The position numbers and the translations under genes are program-made. The notes under the pieces were generated by a model, which was not told the origin of the DNA, did not search any database, and was given only the letters and a program-made list of their open reading frames with translations. Shown here one piece after another: positions 1 to 3,891 of a DNA stretch of 5,739 nt. The first letter of the stretch is position 1. Each line of letters opens with the position of its first letter. Source of the stretch: Myxococcales bacterium (GTDB lineage Bacteria; Myxococcota; Polyangia; Fen-1088). The stretch lies in the NCBI GenBank assembly GCA_003153875.1, contig PMBY01000371.1, forward strand, positions 4,530 through 10,268, given 5' to 3'.

Positions 1-41
1 ACCACGCAACCCAGCCCGGCGCAGAGTCGCCCCGCAACGGA

Positions 42-187
42 CTAGCGTCGCCTGGGCGTTAAGAACGAGGCCATCGCCTCGGAAAAGTGGGGTTTTGTTT
101 CTGTCCATCTATGGAGGCGTCCGCCTTTGGGCGGGCGATCACTTCTACTGGGTGAAAAGCACTATACCGCAAGAACGCCCGCGCTAG
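42..187 (-). ncRNA. ssrS: Candidate 6S RNA, downstream of zapA
   Basis: 6S RNA binds the housekeeping RNA polymerase holoenzyme by mimicking an open promoter and tunes transcription in stationary phase. No ORF is convincing here, but the minus strand folds as expected for 6S. A closing stem pairs 182-187 with 42-47 (6 bp) and continues as 174-180 with 54-60 (7 bp). Next comes a large open central region, whose 3' side carries a small hairpin (67-80, 5-bp stem, 4-nt loop). An apical stem follows (140-146 with 83-89, 7 bp including one G-U), capped by hairpins at 121-134 and 104-115. The small hairpin in the 3' side of the bubble is also seen in E. coli 6S. The position, starting about 18 nt after the zapA stop on the same strand, matches zapA-ssrS synteny in Beta/Gammaproteobacteria. 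At about 146 nt it is shorter than E. coli 6S (about 184 nt), so the true ends may lie further out. The identification rests on structure and synteny, not on a covariance search. Confidence 0.65.
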
Positions 188-205
188 GTGGCTATGAACA
201 GCTTG

Positions 206-490
206 TCACACGCGAGCTCGGCTCTCGACCAGATGCAGCAGCGCGCGGCTCCTCTCCCGAACCCGTTTTTTCAGTTCTGCGAGAGTGCGACGCTCCTTGA
301 ACAGCTCCTCGGTGATCTGCAGCGCCGCCAGAACTGCGAGCGATTGGGTGTCGGCAGCGCGTGTCTGCTTCTGCAGCTCCTTAATGCGGCCGTCCAAGTA
401 GGCGGCCATGTCGCGCGTGGCACGCTCGTCCTCGTCGCCTCGCAGCACGAAACGCTGTCCCGCAATCTGTACGGCTACTGGCGTCTTCAT
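206..490 (-). CDS. zapA: Cell division protein ZapA
   Basis: ZapA is a small cytoplasmic protein that binds FtsZ and bundles its filaments to stabilise the division ring. The 94-residue product has the family layout. An N-terminal beta/helix head runs over residues 1-35 (starting MKTPVAVQIAGQRFVLRG, with the DERATRDMAAYLDGRI helix). A long charged helix (about 36-92) then forms the coiled-coil dimer/tetramer stalk (LQITEELFKERRTLAELKKRV). The length is normal for ZapA. The frame stays open upstream to 763, but the ATG at 490-488 is the proper start: it begins the conserved domain and has a GGAGGG Shine-Dalgarno at 506-501, 10 nt upstream. The PilZ gene ends 31 nt upstream on the same strand, so the two are probably co-transcribed. 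The candidate 6S RNA follows. Confidence 0.92.
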   Translation of the reverse strand: MKTPVAVQIAGQRFVLRGDEDERATRDMAAYLDGRIKELQKQTRAADTQSLAVLAALQITEELFKERRTLAELKKRVRERSRALLHLVESRARV

Positions 491-521
491 GTCGACGTTG
501 CCCTCCTGCAGGGCCCGGTTT

Positions 522-890
522 TCAAGTGGGCGAGGCGCCTTGCCCCGCTTCGGCGCGCGAGGCGAGACCCAGCGACGACAGCACCACCCGGTCCTCGAAG
601 CTGACGTCCCTGAACCGGATGCCCATGCCGCCGATGCGCGCCGCTTCGCTGACCCAGCGAACCTCGCCGTGCAGTTGCAGCGGCTGCGACCGCCACGGGA
701 TATCAATCGAGACACGCACCGACTCGCCGGTTGCGTCCAGGTAGTCTGAGCAGAAGAACACACCGTCCGGGCTCAGATCTGTGACCAACCCGTCGATGGT
801 CAGCCGCTCGCTGACATAGCGAGCTGGGAGCTCGACCCGCATGCGCACCGCGCGCCTCATCTCGCGCATCTCTCCAGAGGGAATTGGCAT
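522..890 (-). CDS. PilZ-domain protein, likely c-di-GMP receptor
   Basis: PilZ domains bind cyclic di-GMP and relay it to motility, surface or envelope functions. The 122-residue product is essentially one PilZ domain. The RxxxR motif is R12-R13-A-V-R16 and the second motif is DLSPDG (D38, S40, G43), so both nucleotide-binding motifs are intact and binding is plausible. Beta strands follow (VRVSIDIPW, LQLHGEVRWV, GGMGIRF), then a short C-terminal helix and a loose tail. No signal peptide or membrane segment is visible. The start is uncertain. The ATG at 890-888 has no good ribosome site, whereas Met11 (860-858) has GGAGAG nine nt upstream and keeps the whole domain, giving 112 residues. The gene precedes zapA by 31 nt on the same strand. 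The target is unknown: proximity to zapA hints at a division or surface link, but it may only share a promoter. Confidence 0.87.
   Translation of the reverse strand: MPIPSGEMREMRRAVRMRVELPARYVSERLTIDGLVTDLSPDGVFFCSDYLDATGESVRVSIDIPWRSQPLQLHGEVRWVSEAARIGGMGIRFRDVSFEDRVVLSSLGLASRAEAGQGASPT
870..875 (-). promoter_or_regulatory. Shine-Dalgarno GGAGAG favouring an internal PilZ start
   Basis: GGAGAG on the minus strand lies inside the longest PilZ reading frame. It is 9 nt upstream of the ATG at 860-858 and immediately next to the ATG at 869-867, which is too close to use. The upstream ATG at 890-888 is preceded by GTAGACGAAA, a poor ribosome site. This makes 860 the better-supported start, although the outer one cannot be excluded. 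Confidence 0.4.
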
Positions 891-920
891 TTTCGTCTAC
901 GACCCCGCGCTTTGACCTCG

Positions 921-949
921 ACAGTCAGTCACCAGCGACTCCCTGTCAA
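921..949 (-). promoter_or_regulatory. Weak candidate promoter for the PilZ-zapA-6S run
   Basis: A perfect TTGACA -35 box sits at 949-944 on the minus strand, about 55 to 85 nt upstream of the possible PilZ starts. At 17-bp spacing the -10 position (926-921) reads GACTGT, a poor match to TATAAT, so this is tentative. The rest of the 891-1139 intergenic region shows no gene. On the plus strand I found no convincing promoter for the tRNAs; TACAAC at 1082-1087 is the nearest -10-like hexamer but lacks a partner -35. Confidence 0.25.
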
Positions 950-1139
950 CTTTCTTCCGCACGCGAACCGGTCTGAAAACTAGCACATGGAATCCTATCG
1001 GGAAGAAGCCAGATCTTCTGAAACCTGACGCCACGCTGCACCGGTCAGGTTTTTCCAGGCTGCGCCCGTCCGCGTCCATGCTACAACTTGCCGCCCGGTC
1101 CTTCGGATCGGAGAAAGGAAACTCATCGCAGTCTCGTTC

Positions 1140-1212
1140 GGGCCCATAGCTCAATTGGTAGAGCTGCGGACTTTTAATCCGTAGGTCGCAGGTTCAATTC
1201 CTGCTGGGCCCA
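1140..1212 (+). tRNA. tRNA-Lys (anticodon UUU)
   Basis: This folds as a complete 73-nt cloverleaf. The acceptor stem is GGGCCCA (1140-1146) with TGGGCCC (1205-1211), and the discriminator is A1212. The D-arm carries the usual TAGCTCAATTGGTAGAGC pattern. The anticodon stem GCGGA/TCCGT holds the loop CTTTTAA, giving anticodon TTT with a normal T33. The T-arm is GCAGG-TTCAATT-CCTGC. The bases after the discriminator are CA, not CCA, so the 3' CCA must be added by tRNA nucleotidyltransferase. tRNA-Glu follows 37 nt downstream on the same strand, and the two are probably processed from one transcript. Confidence 0.97.
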
Positions 1213-1249
1213 CAGCCCTCTGCCCCGCTCCTTTCGGCCCATCATCCCT

Positions 1250-1324
1250 GACCCCATCGTCTAGTCCGGCCTAGGACAATGGCCCTTCAAGCCATGAACG
1301 CGGGTTCGAATCCCGCTGGGGTCG
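1250..1324 (+). tRNA. tRNA-Glu (anticodon UUC) with C33
   Basis: This is a 75-nt cloverleaf. The acceptor stem is GACCCCA (1250-1256) with TGGGGTC (1317-1323), and the discriminator is G1324. The D-stem GTCT/GGAC and the CTAG...CCTAGGAC arm are typical of tRNA-Glu. The T-arm is GCGGG-TTCGAAT-CCCGC. The anticodon stem ATGGC/GCCAT (1279-1283 with 1291-1295) is perfect and encloses the loop CCTTCAA, so the anticodon TTC is at 1286-1288. Position 33, almost always U, is C here (1285). The variable loop is only 4 nt (1296-1299) and the D-loop is longer than in E. coli. CCA is not encoded. The fold is otherwise sound, so the gene is probably functional, but the C33 should be verified. Confidence 0.93.
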
Positions 1325-1371
1325 CACACGGTATTTTCACCGGGAACGGCGCCGAGATCGTCTGACGAGCG

Positions 1372-1393
1372 GTCGGTCCGGCGTCGGTCCGGC
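1372..1393 (+). repeat. Two perfect tandem copies of an 11-bp unit
   Basis: GTCGGTCCGGC occurs twice in direct succession (1372-1382 and 1383-1393) in the 109-bp gap between tRNA-Glu and the metF-type gene. It could be a slippage product or a paired protein-binding site. Nothing else in the gap is recognisable apart from the ribosome site just before the next gene. Confidence 0.6.
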
Positions 1394-1433
1394 AGTTGGA
1401 AGTCGCACAGCCAATCAGGAAGGCCAAGAGGTC

Positions 1434-2357
1434 GTGAAGTCGGGCAGCCGTCTGGAAGAGATACTGGAGAGCGGTCAGTTTGCCGTGACAGGCGAAGCCG
1501 GCCCTCCCAAGGGGAGTTCGCCGGACGGTATGCGCAAGAAAGGAGAGCTGCTCAGGTCGTCGTGCGACGCGATCAACGTGACAGACAACCAGGCCGCTGT
1601 GGTGCGCATGTCGAGCTTGGCCGGATGCCTGCTGCTCATGCAGACAGGTGCAGAGCCCGTGTTGCAAATGGTGGTACGTGACCGAAACCGCCTGGCTCTG
1701 CAGAGCGACATCTTGGGAGCCGCTGCGCTGGGAATTCGCAACGTCCTTTGCCTGGCCGGCGACCACCAGCGCCTGGGCAACCATCCGACTGCCGCGGGTG
1801 CCTACGACATCGATCCGATCCAGCTGATTCAGATGATCAAAACGCTACGGGACGATCATCGGGTCGAAAGTGGCGAAACGATCACGGGGGAGGTGCCACT
1901 GTACATCGGCACTGTGGCCCACCCGTTCGCTGAGCCGTTGGAACTCCATATGATCACCTTGGCCAAGAAGATCCGGGCCGGTGCCGACTTCATCCAGACG
2001 CAGGCGATCTACGAATTGCCGCGATTCATGGCCTGGATGGACAAGGTCAGGGAGCAGGGGCTGCATGAGAAAGCGCACATCCTGGCCAGCGTGCTGCCCA
2101 TCAAGTCAGTCGAGATGGCGCGGCGGATGCGCAGCGGGGTTCCGGGCATGCGACTTCCCGACGAGCTCGTCGAGCGGATCGAGCGGGCCGCGGATGCGAA
2201 AGCGGAGGGCATCAGAATCTGCGTCGAGACGATCGAGCAGTTGAAGCGCGTGCCCGGGGTGCATGGCATTCACATCATGGCCGTGGCTAGCGAAGACTCA
2301 GTTCCGGGCATCGTGAAAGCAGCTGGACTGTCGCCTCGGCCGGAGCGGGTGAAATAG
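1434..2357 (+). CDS. MetF-family methylenetetrahydrofolate reductase, short GPPKG type
   Basis: Members of this TIM-barrel flavoprotein family reduce 5,10-methylene-THF to 5-methyl-THF, feeding methionine synthesis or methyl-transfer pathways. The 307-residue product shows the family landmarks in order. FAVTGEAGPPKG (16-27) carries the catalytic-type Glu21. NVTDNQ follows at 48-53. CLAGDHQ (106-112) has the Asp110 that corresponds to the flavin-contacting Asp of E. coli MetF. FIQTQ (186-190) matches the substrate-binding Gln region, and GVPGMRLPDELVERI (235-249) is the usual late motif. The first motif is GPPKG rather than the FEFFPP-type motif of the standard methionine-pathway enzyme; it resembles the MetF type of anaerobic and C1 metabolism. 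No metV, corrinoid protein or methyltransferase lies nearby in the window. The start is GTG at 1434, with AAGAGG two nt upstream and AGGAAGG ten nt upstream; no ATG lies further upstream in frame. The electron donor and pathway are uncertain. Confidence 0.85.
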   Translation: MKSGSRLEEILESGQFAVTGEAGPPKGSSPDGMRKKGELLRSSCDAINVTDNQAAVVRMSSLAGCLLLMQTGAEPVLQMVVRDRNRLALQSDILGAAALGIRNVLCLAGDHQRLGNHPTAAGAYDIDPIQLIQMIKTLRDDHRVESGETITGEVPLYIGTVAHPFAEPLELHMITLAKKIRAGADFIQTQAIYELPRFMAWMDKVREQGLHEKAHILASVLPIKSVEMARRMRSGVPGMRLPDELVERIERAADAKAEGIRICVETIEQLKRVPGVHGIHIMAVASEDSVPGIVKAAGLSPRPERVK

Positions 2358-2379
2358 GGCTTGTCGGAGAGTTCGGGGC

Positions 2380-2402
2380 ACCCGCAGGGACGGCCTGCGG
2401 GT
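2380..2402. repeat. Strong inverted repeat after the metF-type gene
   Basis: ACCCGCAGG (2380-2388) and CCTGCGGGT (2394-2402) form a perfect 9-bp stem with a 5-nt GACGG loop, 22 nt after the metF stop. No T-run follows in either direction, so this is not a classical intrinsic terminator. It could stabilise the mRNA 3' end, act as a Rho-type or processing barrier, or be a dispersed palindromic (REP-like) element. Confidence 0.6.
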
Positions 2403-2406
2403 CGCG

Positions 2407-2422
2407 CCTCGCGTGGGCGAGG
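2407..2422. repeat. Second short hairpin beside the first
   Basis: CCTCGC (2407-2412) and GCGAGG (2417-2422) form a 6-bp stem with a GTGG loop, only 4 nt after the previous hairpin. The pair of adjacent GC-rich hairpins looks like a small 3'-end or repeat module. The remainder of the gap up to 2544 holds no gene that I can support. Confidence 0.4.
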
Positions 2423-2544
2423 GCGAGAGCGTGTTCGTGGGCGTTATGCGGGATGCGGAAGGCGTGTCGCGAGCCGCACACGGACGCCGCTGGCAGAGAT
2501 ATGGGACCATCTAGCTTGCTTCCAAATAGGCGGCCGGGCGGTCT

Positions 2545-2585
2545 GGGGTTATTCTGGGTGCTGTTACTCGGCACAGCCGAACCCC
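2545..2585 (+). promoter_or_regulatory. Possible structured 5' leader of the channel gene
   Basis: GGGGTT (2545-2550) can pair with AACCCC (2580-2585), enclosing a CGGC/GCCG mini-hairpin (2569-2572 with 2576-2579). The fold ends 4 nt before the ATG at 2590, and there is no Shine-Dalgarno in that interval. It may occlude initiation or simply be chance in GC-rich DNA. Confidence 0.25.
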
Positions 2586-2589
2586 TGCC

Positions 2590-3867
2590 ATGCCCAACCG
2601 CGCATCGAACGCACTGACATCAGGCCAGCAGGCCACGCTGGATCTGCTGCGCGTGCTGGCCGGCGTGCTGGCTGGCGTGTGGCTGCCCTTTGTGATCAGC
2701 CACGGTTCTATCGGGCACGACCGCGTTCTCTCGCTGGCGGTGGACATGGCCTTTCTTGTGCTCGCCGGGGCCAGCACGGTGGTCGCCTTCAGAGGGCGAC
2801 TCACCTGGCGCCGCTGGCTGCGGCTAGCGCGCGACCTGGCCATCGCGCTGCCCCTGTGGACCATGTTCAACGTCGAGTCCACGCCGCATTGGTGGCTATG
2901 GGCGTGCAAGCTACTGGCGCTGCTCTACCTGGCTCGGCTGGCCGCGCTGCTGACCCGCATCGACGCCCTGCCGCCCTCGGCGGCTCGCTTGCTGCTGCTT
3001 GCGGTGGTCATGCCTTTGTGCGTGTGGTGGGCCGCGACTGGCTGGCTGGTACTGGGCGGTGACTCGGGAACGACCGACCCGCGCTTGCGCCTGGTGCGCG
3101 CCATCTACTGGGCCATCGCCACGCTGGCCACCGTCGGGTACGGCGACATCGTGGCACACACCATCCCGCAGATGCTCTACGCCTGTTGCATCATGGTGTC
3201 CGGGGTGGCGTTCTTCGGCTACATCCTGAGCAACATCGCCACCCTGATGTTGCGCCTGGATGCGGCCAAGCAGCACCAGGAGGAAATGCGCGACCGGGTC
3301 GAGTATTTCATGCACTACCACACGGTGCCGCCCGCCCTGCGCCAGCGGGTGCGCGCGTATTTCAAGTATCTGTGGTCCAGCCGGCACGGCTATGACGACG
3401 TCGAGGTGTTCGAAAGCTTGCCGCGCAATCTGCGCGCGGATCTGGCGCTGCACCTGCACCGGGATCTGCTGGCTAAGGTGCCCGTTCTCAAAGACGCCAG
3501 CCCCGAAGTCATCCGCGACTTGGTGATCACGCTGCGGCCGATGGTGTGCGTTCCTGGCGACGTCGTGTGCCACAAGGGCGCGCCCGGCGACGAGATGTAC
3601 TTCATCGTCCACGGCGAAATCGAGGTCGTGGATGAGAACAACAGCGTGCTGGCCCGCCTGCACGATGGCGACTTTTTCGGCGAGATGGCCCTGCTGACCG
3701 ACAACCCACGCAACGCCACTGCCCGCACGGCCAGCTTCTGCGATCTCTACGTACTGGGGCGCGAATCATTCAAGCAGGTCGCGGTCCGCCATCCCGTGTT
3801 CCACTCGTCAATCGACGAAAAGGCGCGCAACCGCCTCTCGACCGCGACCCTGCCCACCGTACTCTAG
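2590..3867 (+). CDS. Cyclic-nucleotide-gated K+ channel, six TM with HCN-like C-linker and CNBD
   Basis: This is a tetrameric inner-membrane potassium channel of the voltage-gated-like superfamily, presumably opened or modulated by cAMP or cGMP. The 425 residues show hydrophobic segments at about 18-38, 47-67, 78-94, 101-121 and 133-155 (S1-S5), then a pore helix and filter ATLATVGYGDI (177-187) and S6 at about 194-221. TVGYGD is the K+ selectivity signature. The S4-like helix is poor in charge (K107, R116, R123), so voltage sensing may be weak. Residues about 222-300 form a complete helical C-linker with HCN/CNG/EAG hallmarks (VEYFMHYHTVPPALRQRVRAYFKY, then LPRNLRADLALHLHRDLLAKVPVL), although the first motif is written here only as evidence of family. 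The CNBD spans about 301-412: PGD (322-324), EMYFIVHGEIEVV, then the phosphate-binding cassette FGEMALL...PRNAT (363-377) with Glu365 and Arg374. No Shine-Dalgarno is visible before the ATG. The gene converges with the SulP gene, with 24 bp between stops. Confidence 0.92.
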   Translation: MPNRASNALTSGQQATLDLLRVLAGVLAGVWLPFVISHGSIGHDRVLSLAVDMAFLVLAGASTVVAFRGRLTWRRWLRLARDLAIALPLWTMFNVESTPHWWLWACKLLALLYLARLAALLTRIDALPPSAARLLLLAVVMPLCVWWAATGWLVLGGDSGTTDPRLRLVRAIYWAIATLATVGYGDIVAHTIPQMLYACCIMVSGVAFFGYILSNIATLMLRLDAAKQHQEEMRDRVEYFMHYHTVPPALRQRVRAYFKYLWSSRHGYDDVEVFESLPRNLRADLALHLHRDLLAKVPVLKDASPEVIRDLVITLRPMVCVPGDVVCHKGAPGDEMYFIVHGEIEVVDENNSVLARLHDGDFFGEMALLTDNPRNATARTASFCDLYVLGRESFKQVAVRHPVFHSSIDEKARNRLSTATLPTVL

Positions 3868-3883
3868 CCAGCATCGAAGCTAG
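3864..3883. repeat. Small inverted repeat between convergent genes
   Basis: CTAGC (3864-3868, overlapping the channel stop codon) and GCTAG (3879-3883) could form a 5-bp stem with a 10-nt loop; the palindrome AGCTAGCT lies at 3878-3885. There is no T-tract, so terminator function for either converging transcript is doubtful. No other terminator-like element fits in the 24-bp gap between the stops. Confidence 0.25.
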
Positions 3884-3891
3884 CTCACCCG

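Noticed and set aside
42..80. Fluoride-riboswitch-like start (GGCGATGG on the minus strand)
   Set aside because: The remaining conserved crcB-motif parts, including the closing GCTGATG-type segment, are absent. The bases fit better as the 3' hairpin and closing stem of the 6S-like fold.
491..763. N-terminal extension of the zapA frame up to 763
   Set aside because: It overlaps the PilZ gene in another frame, looks like an Arg/Ser/Trp-rich shadow translation, and the ZapA domain plus its ribosome site begin at 490.
897..1154. 85-codon minus-strand ORF
   Set aside because: It starts inside the tRNA-Lys gene, has no ribosome site and resembles no family; it is probably chance.
1284..1290. Reading the tRNA-Glu loop as a UCA (selenocysteine or suppressor) anticodon
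   Set aside because: This would restore U33 but needs a shifted register that breaks the perfect 5-bp stem. The rest of the tRNA, including the D-arm and G discriminator, is typical of tRNA-Glu(UUC), and it is far too short for tRNA-Sec.
1140..1324. tRNA pair as an integration attachment site
   Set aside because: No integrase gene and no repeated tRNA 3' end is present in the window.
2361..3062. 233-codon plus-strand ORF starting just after metF
   Set aside because: It is Arg/Ala/Gly-rich, overlaps the start of the channel in another frame and has no recognisable domain.
2911..3663. 250-codon minus-strand ORF
   Set aside because: It is antisense to the channel gene, His/Gln/Val-rich and without a domain; a shadow frame.
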